DNA from: Bacteroidales bacterium
GTDB lineage: Bacteria; Bacteroidota; Bacteroidia; Bacteroidales; P3
DNA length: 15,418 nt
Direction of reading: 5' to 3'
Assembly: GCA_012837565.1 (NCBI GenBank)
Contig: DUQY01000076.1
Coordinates: 1 to 15,418 of the forward strand
The notes beneath the pieces are model-generated. The model had not been told where the DNA came from. It did not search any database and was given only the letters and a program-made list of their open reading frames with translations. Numbering within the stretch: the stretch's first letter is position 1; each line of letters opens with the position of its first letter. Of this stretch, positions 1 to 6,157 are shown one piece after another. A program made the position numbers and the translations under genes.

Positions 1-300
1 AATATACATAGATGATATAATAATTAAAGGAATAAATATAACGGTAATAAATAAAGAGTAACTATATTTCTCTAAATTTGAAGCCGGTAATGTAAATATT
101 TGTATTTTTTGCTTTGCTGCATCATTATATTCTTTAAAAGCGAAGATAGCAGTTATAATTATCCAATAAAAGCCAAATTCAGTATAATTACTAAAGGCAT
201 GTACTGCTATAATAACTAGTAATATTTTAATATAGTTCTGCCAATAAATACCTATATCTCTTTTGATAAGATTTACTAATCTGTTTAAACTTAATTCCAT
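1..300 (-). CDS. ABC transporter permease-like membrane protein, C-terminus cut by window edge
   Basis: An open frame starts with ATG at 300 and runs off the left edge after 100 codons, so only the N-terminal part is visible. It begins with a basic amphipathic segment (residues 1-22), then has hydrophobic stretches at about 23-37, 43-56 and 82-100. Between them lies QIFTLPASNLEKY (about 67-79), which resembles a motif I associate from memory with membrane subunits next to Bacteroidota ABC ATPase genes. It starts 5 nt after the stop of the ABC ATPase gene at 306, so the two are almost certainly one transcript, and this is probably the membrane partner of that ATPase. Substrate and direction cannot be read from the sequence; an exporter is the better guess because no periplasmic binding protein is nearby. 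The membrane-protein call is firm and the ABC permease role is inferred from context. Confidence 0.7.
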   Translation of the reverse strand, partial: MELSLNRLVNLIKRDIGIYWQNYIKILLVIIAVHAFSNYTEFGFYWIIITAIFAFKEYNDAAKQKIQIFTLPASNLEKYSYSLFITVIFIPLIIISSMYI

Positions 301-305
301 AAAGC

Positions 306-1157
306 CTAATTGTTTTTATTATTTGATAAAATTTCTTTGATTCTCTTCTTGTTTTGGAAAACTGCATTGAAGAATAATTCAATATCAAGATTGGATTCTT
401 GCTTCTCGGTATTCTCCTTAATAAACATATTCCCACCTATGCTATCCTCAGAATAGAGAATCCCCTCTAGACTAGAAATATCTTTTTCCATTCCAAAATA
501 TAGCTTAGAGCAAATCTCATTATTACTGGAATTGATTAGGATATTCTTTTCATCCATAATCATTATACTATCTATTAGATTATGCAAATCCCTAACTTGA
601 TGGGTAGAAATAATAATAGTAGTCTCATCGTTCATTGCCCCAAGGATAATTTTCCTAAACTGAGCCTTGGAAGGGATATCCAAACCATTTGTTGGCTCGT
701 CAAGAATCATTAACCTTGCGTGGGTAGCCAAACCAAAGGCAATTATAACCTTTTTCTTTGTTCCAAAAGAAAGAGATTTTAGATTGGACTTCCTATCCGT
801 AATCTCAAATTCCTCAAGGTAATTATAGAAATCTACTTCCGAGAAACGAGGATAGAAAGCAGAATTAAGCTTAACGTAGTTTTCAATACTCATCTTATGT
901 ACATCAAATTCCTCGCTTAGGAAGAATATCTCTTGCAAAAAACCAACCTTCCTCTGCATTGGAGAAAATCCCATAATATCTATTTCTCCCGAATTGGGGA
1001 ATAATAGACCTCCCATAAGTTTAAGTAAGGTCGTTTTGCCAATCCCATTCTTTCCCAATAAGCCATGTATATAGCCTTTTTCAATACTAAGCGATATATC
1101 GTCGATAACCATCTTATTTCGCTTATAGGAAAACTTTAAATTATTAATTTCAATCAT
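306..1157 (-). CDS. ABC transporter ATP-binding protein (YtrB/CcmA-like exporter ATPase)
   Basis: This is a 283-residue cytoplasmic ATPase expected to drive the adjacent membrane subunit. The ABC landmarks are in order: Walker A GKNGIGKTT (35-43), Q-loop Gln75, signature LSFGT followed by three lysines (129-136), Walker B LMILDE (149-154, catalytic Glu154), D-loop NGLD (157-160) and switch His186 in STHQ. The signature departs from canonical LSGGQ, as is common in this exporter subfamily. Residues after about 215 form a C-terminal extension without a motif I recognise. The start is supported by the promoter and palindromic operator just upstream; the operator ends only 6 nt before the ATG, so the untranslated leader is very short. 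It is the first gene of its transcript and the permease follows after 5 nt. The family call is certain; the transported molecule is unknown. The operator hints at YtrA-type control, which in Bacillus is associated with cell-envelope stress. Confidence 0.93.
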   Translation of the reverse strand: MIEINNLKFSYKRNKMVIDDISLSIEKGYIHGLLGKNGIGKTTLLKLMGGLLFPNSGEIDIMGFSPMQRKVGFLQEIFFLSEEFDVHKMSIENYVKLNSAFYPRFSEVDFYNYLEEFEITDRKSNLKSLSFGTKKKVIIAFGLATHARLMILDEPTNGLDIPSKAQFRKIILGAMNDETTIIISTHQVRDLHNLIDSIMIMDEKNILINSSNNEICSKLYFGMEKDISSLEGILYSEDSIGGNMFIKENTEKQESNLDIELFFNAVFQNKKRIKEILSNNKNN

Positions 1158-1163
1158 TACGTT

Positions 1164-1187
1164 AGTGTATTAGTGTTGTATTACACT
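1164..1187 (-). promoter_or_regulatory. Palindromic operator, YtrA/GntR-like (AGTGTA-N12-TACACT)
   Basis: The 24-bp site reads AGTGTAnTA-N6-TAnTACACT, with nine of twelve positions in each half symmetrical. It closely resembles the YtrA operator reported for Bacillus subtilis (AGTGTA-13 bp-TACACT), with the spacer one base shorter. It starts just downstream of a -7 box and ends 6 nt before the ATPase start codon, so a bound repressor would cover the transcription start. No GntR-family gene is visible in the window; it may lie beyond the left edge in the same operon. The identity of the regulator is inference. Confidence 0.7.
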
Positions 1188-1188
1188 G

Positions 1189-1219
1189 CAAATCTATAAC
1201 GCTTATTTCGATTTGTCAA
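1189..1219 (-). promoter_or_regulatory. Bacteroidota-type promoter of the ABC operon
   Basis: Read on the minus strand, a TTG -33 element (1217-1219) is followed after 20 nt by TAGATTTG (1189-1196), a perfect TAnnTTTG -7 box. Transcription would begin inside the palindromic operator that follows directly, about 25-30 nt before the ATPase start codon. Confidence 0.7.
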
Positions 1220-1452
1220 GTTTTTTAACATCATTTAACTAAATAAAATCAATGTTAATTTTTCAATAACTTCTTATACAGGTGATTAATTAAAGATTGA
1301 TTTTTTCTAAAAATGGTAATAACTTTGGTTTTTAGGGAGTAAAATATCTTATTTTTGGATAAAATTGATGCTATTTCAAAGAAGAAATTCCTGAAATCAA
1401 GTAATAAATAATTAGAATCAAGCATTAAATTTTTATCTCTTTGTTTAATCTT

Positions 1453-1562
1453 GCTGTGATGTACATCTAAAATTGCTAAGATGTACATCGCACGCTGCTA
1501 AGATGTACATCGGAAGAAGCTAAGATGTACATCTCAGTAAGCTAAGATGTACATCTCAGCAA
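1453..1562. repeat. Five 22-bp units with palindromic core GATGTACATC
   Basis: Units start at 1453, 1475, 1497, 1519 and 1541, so the period is exactly 22 bp. Each unit is a 15-bp conserved part (GCTAAGATGTACATC; the first copy has GCTGTG at its start) plus a 7-bp spacer. The spacers are TAAAATT, GCACGCT, GGAAGAA, TCAGTAA and TCAGCAA: constant in length but mostly different in sequence. The core GATGTACATC is a perfect 10-bp palindrome. Such short units are not a CRISPR array, and the unequal spacers argue against plain recent tandem duplication. Confidence 0.9.
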
Positions 1563-1587
1563 AATGCTTCTTTGATTCAATAATTTA

Positions 1588-1640
1588 TTACGGCGTTTTA
1601 AGAATTTAATACGGCGTTCCAGGAATTTTAATCTGCGTAT
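1588..1640. repeat. 21-bp units with core ACGGCGT, continuing the palindrome ladder
   Basis: TTACGGCGTT occurs at 1588-1597 and ATACGGCGTT at 1609-1618, exactly 21 bp apart. A decayed third copy at about 1632-1638 keeps only the GCGT half. ACGGCGT is a 7-bp palindrome around its central base. Centres lie at 1593, 1614 and 1635. The first is 42.5 bp from the last GATGTACATC centre (1550.5), so the two-helical-turn register carries over from the neighbouring array after one empty position. Confidence 0.75.
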
Positions 1641-1731
1641 AGATAAAATTACACCTTGTTTTGTATAGGTTTTGAGGGTTTTCGTCCTATTGAATAATAG
1701 AACAGGAGGAATGAAATCTCGGAATTACTAT

Positions 1732-2661
1732 TTATAATTCTAAGTACGGGATTAGTTTCTCGTAGGATTTTTGATCTAAGATGTGGATAGGTCTGATTTG
1801 ATCTAAGGACTTGTAATTATTTAGCTCAATTCGAAGTTTGATTATTGCCTTTGCTAAGTAGAAATCGATATAGGGGTGGGAGGATAGTTCTTTTATGGTC
1901 GCAGAATTGATATTTATCTTTTTTGGATTGGTATTTTCTATTTTTAAGTGCTGAATTATGCTATTATATAGGGTATCTGTCATTCCGTAAACTTCTTTTA
2001 GCTGCACTATTTCAACATATCCTCCAAGTTTTTTCCCATAAACATATATTCTTTTGCCAAAGGATGGTCCTATTCCTCTTAGGGCTTGTAGGTCTAAGCT
2101 ATCCGATTGGTTTAAATCAAGTATTATTTGAGGTTTTGTAGGGAACGGTTTTGGGATATTATTGGTTGAGGTGGAGGTGTTATCGTTGTCTTTTCTCGCC
2201 TCTTTGTTATTTTGATTTGGAATGCGGACATAGGGCGACATTGCTTTATATAGGTCTTCTGTCATACAATAAAGCTTTTTTAGGTCTTGTGTTTCCTTAA
2301 ATTTTCCGCCAGCTTTCACATAGTTAACTATGTTAGAGGCTTGCTTTTCCGATAATCCAAATTCTATTAGTTGGGTCTTGGTTATGGAGTTTGGGTTAAA
2401 CGGAAAGGGGTTGTAGGTTCTTTTTGTTTTAGATGGATAGTCTCTTTCTTCGTATTTCTTATTGTTATTTCCTTCTGAATTATCCTTGTTTACAGAGTAT
2501 AGGATATCGCTTTCATTAAATTCTGCGGTGCCTGTATTGCTGAAATATGAAAATATTATAACTATAATAGCGATTGCTACTCCAAGTCCTATGCCAATAA
2601 AAAAGATGATTCCTTGTTTTTGTTTCTTAGGCATAAAGGAATCATCTTTGTTAAATTTCAT
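1732..2661 (-). CDS. Membrane-anchored helix-hairpin-helix (ComEA-like) protein
   Basis: This 309-residue protein has one N-terminal membrane segment (about 18-40), a low-complexity polar linker rich in Asn, Lys and Glu (about 45-85), and three related HhH-type modules at about 85-145, 179-239 and 248-307. The first two share the pattern 'GGxxxxxxxLKxxYxMTxxLYxxxxxxxxI' (for example LKKLYCMTEDLY and LKEVYGMTDTLY), and the second keeps the typical HhH turn LRGIGPSFGKRI. A second Asn/Thr/Lys-rich linker (about 148-175) separates modules one and two. ComEA-type HhH modules bind DNA without sequence specificity, in competent bacteria outside the inner membrane; here DNA binding is inferred and competence is unproven. 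The gene starts 6 nt after the TlpA-like gene stop, so the two are very likely co-transcribed. The family call is firm and the role open. Confidence 0.85.
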   Translation of the reverse strand: MKFNKDDSFMPKKQKQGIIFFIGIGLGVAIAIIVIIFSYFSNTGTAEFNESDILYSVNKDNSEGNNNKKYEERDYPSKTKRTYNPFPFNPNSITKTQLIEFGLSEKQASNIVNYVKAGGKFKETQDLKKLYCMTEDLYKAMSPYVRIPNQNNKEARKDNDNTSTSTNNIPKPFPTKPQIILDLNQSDSLDLQALRGIGPSFGKRIYVYGKKLGGYVEIVQLKEVYGMTDTLYNSIIQHLKIENTNPKKININSATIKELSSHPYIDFYLAKAIIKLRIELNNYKSLDQIRPIHILDQKSYEKLIPYLEL

Positions 2662-2667
2662 GGCTAT

Positions 2668-3765
2668 TTACTTTGAAAAAAACTCTTCAAGAAACTTGTC
2701 AAGTTCTTCTGCGTGAAGATTCTTTGCTAGTATGTTTCCGTCGCTATCAACTAGGAGGTTGTATGGTATATATTGGAAGTCGTAGCGTTTTGTTATCTCA
2801 TTTCCATCTCCAAACAGCGATAGCCAAGGTAGTTGGTTAGACTTTAGGTAGGCTTTCCATTCCTCAACTCCTCTATCAATTGATATGCCAACTAGGGTTA
2901 GGCCTTTAGTTTTGTATTTATTATTAATTTCTTTTAGGTGTGGCATTTCATCCTTGCAAGGCTTACACCATGATGCCCAAAAGTCTATAAGGAATAATTT
3001 ACCCTTAATATCTCTTTCGGTATATGCTTTGCCATTTACATCAACAGCAGAAAAAACTAGCTTCTTTGAAGTCTCTTGTGCTAGTCTTCTCTCTCCAAGG
3101 AGTGAACACACAACTTCTTTCCATCTATTGTTCTTGCCGCTACTGCAAATGCTATTGCAATAATCTAATAATGGGTTTGCTTTGTCGAATTGCATATTAT
3201 TGATTTGGGCAATAAGTAGCATATATGGGAATCCTGACTCTTGATAAGTATCAATATAAGGTTTATATATCTCAACGAACTTCTCATAGCCTTTATTTAT
3301 GTCCTCAACCTTTAAGTCTCTAAATTCAAGCATTTGGTTCTGTGTTTTATCCCAAAACACTGTGAAATCCTCTGCGTGTTTGGAGCCTTTATAGCTGGTT
3401 TTAATTCTTCCACCTTTGTTATACTCATCAATATTAGTAAATTTAACGTCAATGGTTTTACCTTTCTCTAGTGGAAGAGGAACATTGGCATAGAATTTTT
3501 CATCATTACTTGCAATTTGAAGGGCACATTCAAGGATATTCTTATCGAAGTTAATGCTGTCAAGGTTAATTGAGATTTTACCGTCCTTGAATTCGGAGCT
3601 GTAAATTATGTTTTGATCGGAGTTAGTCATTTGGTCTGGACTTGCATAAACAATTGCAACAGTTCCTTCATTAACTTCTGGAATTTCGATATTAACTTTC
3701 GAATGATTTGTACAAGCTGTGAAAAGTACAGCTACCAATAAAGACAAATAAATTTTTGTTCTCAT
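2668..3765 (-). CDS. TlpA-like thiol-disulfide oxidoreductase lipoprotein
   Basis: This 365-residue protein has a lipoprotein signal peptide with lipobox LFTAC (Cys18), a long N-terminal region (about 20-230) resembling the DUF4369-type domains that precede thioredoxin folds in Bacteroidota, and a C-terminal thioredoxin domain (about 232-365). The active site is FWASWCKPC with Cys267 and Cys270, followed by EMPHLKEI and GISID. A cis-proline candidate is Pro334 in YIPYNLLVD. It should act as a membrane-tethered reductant or isomerase of disulfides in the periplasm, in the TlpA/ResA group. The N-terminal region has further cysteines (for example in LLDYCNSICSS), which are odd for a reductase and could be substrates. 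A promoter lies upstream at 3789-3818 and the HhH gene follows after 6 nt. The physiological target is unknown. Confidence 0.9.
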   Translation of the reverse strand: MRTKIYLSLLVAVLFTACTNHSKVNIEIPEVNEGTVAIVYASPDQMTNSDQNIIYSSEFKDGKISINLDSINFDKNILECALQIASNDEKFYANVPLPLEKGKTIDVKFTNIDEYNKGGRIKTSYKGSKHAEDFTVFWDKTQNQMLEFRDLKVEDINKGYEKFVEIYKPYIDTYQESGFPYMLLIAQINNMQFDKANPLLDYCNSICSSGKNNRWKEVVCSLLGERRLAQETSKKLVFSAVDVNGKAYTERDIKGKLFLIDFWASWCKPCKDEMPHLKEINNKYKTKGLTLVGISIDRGVEEWKAYLKSNQLPWLSLFGDGNEITKRYDFQYIPYNLLVDSDGNILAKNLHAEELDKFLEEFFSK

Positions 3766-3788
3766 ATATATTCTTGTTGATTTAGATG

Positions 3789-3818
3789 CAAAAATAAGAA
3801 AAACAAAAGATATTCAAA
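3789..3818 (-). promoter_or_regulatory. Bacteroidota-type promoter of the TlpA-HhH operon
   Basis: On the minus strand TTTG (3815-3818) is followed after 18 nt by TATTTTTG (3789-3796), which matches the -7 consensus TAnnTTTG. The spacing is a base or two shorter than usual. The -7 box lies 23 nt before the start codon at 3765. Confidence 0.6.
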
Positions 3819-3858
3819 TGAAAACCTAAGAATTAATGATAATAATTTTAATTTAGAA

Positions 3859-4641
3859 TTAAATAGAGAAGAGTTTTTGGGCTGAACTTGTTGTTATTGA
3901 AGCTACTTCTTCAATACTAATGTTTTTGATTTCGCTAATCTTTTGTGCAATTATTGGTATATAACTGCTTTCATTTCTTTTACCCCTATAAGGTGATGGG
4001 GCAAGGTAGGGTGCATCAGTTTCTAATAGTATATCTTCAATATCTATTTCTCTTACTATATCGGTTAGTTTTGCATTCTTAAAGGTTACTACGCCTCCAA
4101 TGCCAATCTTAAAGCCCATTTCAATAACTTTCTTAGCTTGGTTTAAGTCGCCAGAGAAACAATGGAAGACTCCTTTAAGTGATTTATCGTGGCATTGTAT
4201 TTGTTTTTTCAATCTATCTAGTGATTGGAAAACCTCTTCAAACCCTTTCCTTACGTGAATAACAAGAGGGAGGTTTCTGTCCATTGCCCAATGAGCCTGT
4301 GTTTCAAAGGCAATGATTTGTTCTTCAATAAAGGTCTTATCCCAATACAAATCAATCCCTATTTCCCCAATAGCGCATATGTTTGCCTTATCTAATAAGA
4401 GTTCGATTTCGTTAAGTTGTTCTAAGTATGAATTATCGATTGATGTAGGATGAAGTCCTAGCATAGGGTGGAAGCAATCGTCCATTTTGCAAAGCTCAAG
4501 CATTGGTGCAATTGATGCAATATCAATATTAGGCAAAAGAATCTTGTTTACATTAGACTGCTTGGCTCTAAGGATGGTTTCAGAAATGTCTTCCTTAAAT
4601 TCTTGGGCATAAAGATGGGAATGTGTGTCTACAAAATTCAT
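3859..4641 (-). CDS. tatD: TatD family metal-dependent hydrolase/DNase
   Basis: At 260 residues this is the normal family length, and it is a TIM-barrel amidohydrolase-fold enzyme. The metal-site signatures are all present: DTHSH (His7, His9), GEIGID (Glu93), VIHVRK (His129), HCFSG (His160) and LETDAPYLAP (Asp209). TatD proteins are cytoplasmic metal-dependent nucleases implicated in 3'-5' exonuclease activity and DNA quality control; the family also contains enzymes of unknown substrate, so a precise activity cannot be assigned. It lies downstream of rpsT on the same strand, separated by an intrinsic terminator. I see no strong promoter of its own, so it may depend on read-through. The start ATG at 4641 leads directly into the conserved MNFVDTHSHL. 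Confidence 0.92.
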   Translation of the reverse strand: MNFVDTHSHLYAQEFKEDISETILRAKQSNVNKILLPNIDIASIAPMLELCKMDDCFHPMLGLHPTSIDNSYLEQLNEIELLLDKANICAIGEIGIDLYWDKTFIEEQIIAFETQAHWAMDRNLPLVIHVRKGFEEVFQSLDRLKKQIQCHDKSLKGVFHCFSGDLNQAKKVIEMGFKIGIGGVVTFKNAKLTDIVREIDIEDILLETDAPYLAPSPYRGKRNESSYIPIIAQKISEIKNISIEEVASITTSSAQKLFSI

Positions 4642-4657
4642 AAGGCCTTAGTTTTAA

Positions 4658-4693
4658 AACAAAAAAAGCCCTACCTGATAAAGGAAGGGCTTT
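4658..4693 (-). terminator. Intrinsic terminator after rpsT
   Basis: On the minus strand AAAGCCCT and AGGGCTTT (4686-4693 and 4665-4672) form an 8-bp stem. An inner CCT/AGG pairing extends it, and a run of T follows (4661-4667). It lies 22 nt after the rpsT stop and 17 nt before the tatD start. Confidence 0.85.
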
Positions 4694-4714
4694 AAAGCAT
4701 ATCAATTAAATATG

Positions 4715-4966
4715 TTATAAAGTAGCAATTCTTTTCATACATTTTGATTTAAGGTTTGAAGCCTTGCTCTTGTGTATGATTGAACGTTTAGCTAATCTAT
4801 CAATAGATGATATTAGCTTAGGTAGCTTTTCTTCTGCAATAGCTTTGTCTTCTAAAGCTCTGAAGTCTCTTAAAGCATTACGCATTGTTTTTGCATAATA
4901 GCGATTAGCTATTCTTTTTTTTTCGTCTGAGCGAATTCTCTTTAGTGAACTCTTGTGATTTGCCAT
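4715..4966 (-). CDS. rpsT: Small ribosomal subunit protein bS20
   Basis: This is an 83-residue, strongly basic, helical protein of standard S20 length. It opens with MANHKSSLKRIRSDEKKRIANR and continues with the family pattern YYAKTMRNALRDFRALED, then SSIDRLAKRSIIHKSKASNLKSK and the basic C-terminus KCMKRIATL. S20 binds 16S rRNA in the lower body of the 30S subunit during early assembly. The gene begins 19 nt after the 3' end of tRNA-Glu on the same strand and has no separate promoter that I can see, so tRNA processing would generate its mRNA 5' end. A terminator follows at 4658-4693. Confidence 0.97.
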   Translation of the reverse strand: MANHKSSLKRIRSDEKKRIANRYYAKTMRNALRDFRALEDKAIAEEKLPKLISSIDRLAKRSIIHKSKASNLKSKCMKRIATL

Positions 4967-4985
4967 AATTTCTTTATATATTTAG

Positions 4986-5059
4986 TACCCCGTAGGGGAT
5001 TCGAACCCCTGGTTTCTAGAATGAAAATCTAGCGTCCTAGGCCTCTAGACGAACGGGGC
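4986..5059 (-). tRNA. tRNA-Glu (anticodon UUC)
   Basis: This 74-nt cloverleaf has acceptor strand GCCCCGT pairing with ACGGGGT (the first pair is G-U) and discriminator A; CCA is not encoded. The D arm is GTCT/GGAC with loop AGAGGCCTA. The anticodon stem is CTAGA/TCTAG with loop TTTTCAT, giving anticodon TTC. The T arm is AGGGG-TTCGAAT-CCCCT. It decodes GAA and GAG. tRNA-Glu(UUC) is one of the tRNAs that carry mnm5s2U34 in bacteria with the Mnm pathway, relevant here because an mnmD gene lies 4.6 kb away. It is co-oriented with rpsT and served by the promoter at 5081-5111. Confidence 0.96.
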
Positions 5060-5080
5060 GTCTATTGCTTTTTCGCTGTG

Positions 5081-5111
5081 CAAAGGTAGACCCTTTTTCG
5101 ATATCTCCAAA
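5081..5111 (-). promoter_or_regulatory. Strong Bacteroidota-type promoter of tRNA-Glu/rpsT
   Basis: On the minus strand TTTG (5108-5111) is followed after exactly 19 nt by TACCTTTG (5081-5088), a full match to the -33/-7 consensus, 21 nt before the tRNA 5' end. It is the best promoter match in the window, as expected for a stable-RNA gene. Confidence 0.85.
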
Positions 5112-5149
5112 TCTTTTCGCAAAAAAATGATAAGTATTTTTGCACACTA

Positions 5150-5806
5150 TTATTTATCTTGCTTAAACTCAAAGCCTAAACGTTTTCCTGTGATTTGTTT
5201 TTTTATTGCTTGATTTGATTTAATTTCGCCAATTGTAGAGAATTTTACCTGATCGAACGGTGGAGTTAACAGATCAAAACTATTAACATATTCCATTGAA
5301 GACTTAATTATATTGAAAACTGAATCTTTACTCATTATTGCTTTGTGAAAACTAGTGTAAAGAAGTCCAACCTCACGCTTACCTTCAATAAAGTAATGAT
5401 TGTCCTTATTAATAAATACTCTTCCTATAAGATACCCAATATCAAAGTCCCTATCATATTCAAAAGAATCACTCAGGAAATTATAAATATTTATCATTCC
5501 ACAATAGGAACGCTTCTTGTCTTCTTTTATATAAGGAATTTTCATAACCTCATGTAGTCTGGGAAACTCAAAAACATTCGTATGTTGTAAGAAAACCAAG
5601 GTATCGGAACCGAAACTAAGTTTAAATTCAAAATCACCTATATCTTCAAACTTAGAATCTGTTATTGGGAAGGAATTATTAAACTCAAGAGCAATTGCTT
5701 TCGATGCATTCTTAAAATCTTCAAATGCTTGATGAGTGTTTTTACTTACTAAGTTTCTTAATTCTGTCTTTTGTTGAATTAAATTACCAATTTCACTGCA
5801 ATCCAT
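5150..5806 (-). CDS. Conserved-looking protein of unknown function (218 aa)
   Basis: I do not recognise this protein. It is 218 residues, without a signal peptide or membrane segment, and looks like a soluble mixed alpha/beta protein with normal composition. Its N-terminal third is helical in character (QQKTELRNLVSKNTHQAFEDFKNASKAIALEF); the middle has aromatic-rich strands (FEFKLSFGSDTLVFLQHTNVFEF) and the segment DRDFDIGYLIGRVFINKDNHYFIEGKR; the tail is basic. No catalytic motif or cysteine cluster is visible. It begins 37 nt after the ferredoxin terminator stem and no -33/-7 promoter is evident, so it may be expressed by read-through from the ferredoxin promoter. It sits directly upstream of the tRNA-Glu promoter. 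Unbroken length, codon use like its neighbours and lack of low complexity make it a real gene. Confidence 0.8.
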   Translation of the reverse strand: MDCSEIGNLIQQKTELRNLVSKNTHQAFEDFKNASKAIALEFNNSFPITDSKFEDIGDFEFKLSFGSDTLVFLQHTNVFEFPRLHEVMKIPYIKEDKKRSYCGMINIYNFLSDSFEYDRDFDIGYLIGRVFINKDNHYFIEGKREVGLLYTSFHKAIMSKDSVFNIIKSSMEYVNSFDLLTPPFDQVKFSTIGEIKSNQAIKKQITGKRLGFEFKQDK

Positions 5807-5842
5807 AACTGATATTTTATAGTAAAAAGAATTTGTTTTTAT

Positions 5843-5880
5843 AAAAAAGCCCTGAAGAATAATGAATCCGTCAGGGCTTT
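5843..5880 (-). terminator. Intrinsic terminator after the ferredoxin gene
   Basis: AAAGCCCTGA (minus strand, from 5880) pairs with TCAGGGCTTT (ending at 5846), a perfect 10-bp stem with a 15-nt loop, followed by a T run on the minus strand. It lies 19 nt after the ferredoxin stop and uses nearly the same stem sequence as the rpsT terminator. Confidence 0.88.
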
Positions 5881-5899
5881 GTTTTAAGTAATCTGGTAA

Positions 5900-6067
5900 T
5901 TATTCAGGACTAATTGCTTCAACTGGACAAGCGTCTGCGCAAGTTCCACAATCAGTACAAGCTGCTGGATCAATTTTGTAAATGTCTCCTTCAGAAATTG
6001 CCCCTACTGGACATTCATCTATACATGTGCCGCATGCAACACAATCTTCAGAAATTTTATAAGCCAT
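5900..6067 (-). CDS. 2[4Fe-4S] ferredoxin, clostridial type
   Basis: This is a 55-residue protein starting MAYKISEDC and ending VEAISPE. It has two CxxCxxCxxxCP clusters: Cys9, 12, 15, 19 and Cys37, 40, 43, 47. Each motif's first three cysteines bind one [4Fe-4S] cluster and its fourth (before Pro) binds the other, as in clostridial ferredoxins. It is a small cytoplasmic low-potential electron carrier, typically the partner of pyruvate:ferredoxin oxidoreductase, hydrogenases or similar enzymes in anaerobes; no such enzyme is in the window. The protein is acidic and of standard length. It has its own -7 box upstream (6100-6107) and a strong terminator downstream, so it is largely monocistronic and probably well expressed. 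The start ATG is the only sensible one and matches family N-termini. Confidence 0.97.
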   Translation of the reverse strand: MAYKISEDCVACGTCIDECPVGAISEGDIYKIDPAACTDCGTCADACPVEAISPE

Positions 6068-6099
6068 GACTTAAATAATTTTGGTTTGTAATTAAGGTG

Positions 6100-6127
6100 C
6101 AAATATATGATTTATTTCTTAAATTTG
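6100..6127. promoter_or_regulatory. Back-to-back -7 boxes of ferredoxin (minus) and MORN operon (plus)
   Basis: Two perfect TAnnTTTG boxes diverge here: TATATTTG on the minus strand (6100-6107), 33 nt before the ferredoxin start, and TAAATTTG on the plus strand (6120-6127), 30 nt before the lipoprotein start. Only 12 nt separate them, so each promoter's -33 region overlaps the other's -7 box or transcription start. Neither has a clear TTTG -33 element. The two promoters probably cannot be occupied at once. Confidence 0.55.
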
Positions 6128-6157
6128 CCCCAAAATTGAACCCAAACATTAGATATT

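Larger units (their letters stand above)
1158..1731. other. 574-bp gene-poor region between the HhH gene and the ABC operon
   Basis: This stretch holds the ABC promoter and operator at its left end, an AT-rich segment of about 230 bp in which I see nothing convincing, and a ladder of short palindromes at 1453-1640. A 77-codon open frame on the minus strand (1255-1488) starts inside the palindrome array; its ATG is part of the repeated core and it has no recognisable promoter or domain, so I do not call it a gene. No clear intrinsic terminator is visible after the HhH gene stop at 1732. Confidence 0.6.

Noticed and set aside
1225..1258. 7-bp inverted repeat TTAACAT/ATGTTAA upstream of the ABC promoter
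   Set aside because: Short AT-rich arms with a 20-nt loop and no T run; expected by chance in such AT-rich DNA.
1255..1488. 77-codon open frame on the minus strand, starting inside the GATGTACATC array
   Set aside because: Its ATG is part of the repeated palindrome, no promoter precedes it, the composition (Lys, Asn, Ile, Leu) is what AT-rich non-coding DNA yields, and I recognise no domain.
1453..1562. CRISPR array
   Set aside because: Repeats of 15 bp and spacers of 7 bp are far below CRISPR sizes and no cas gene is present.
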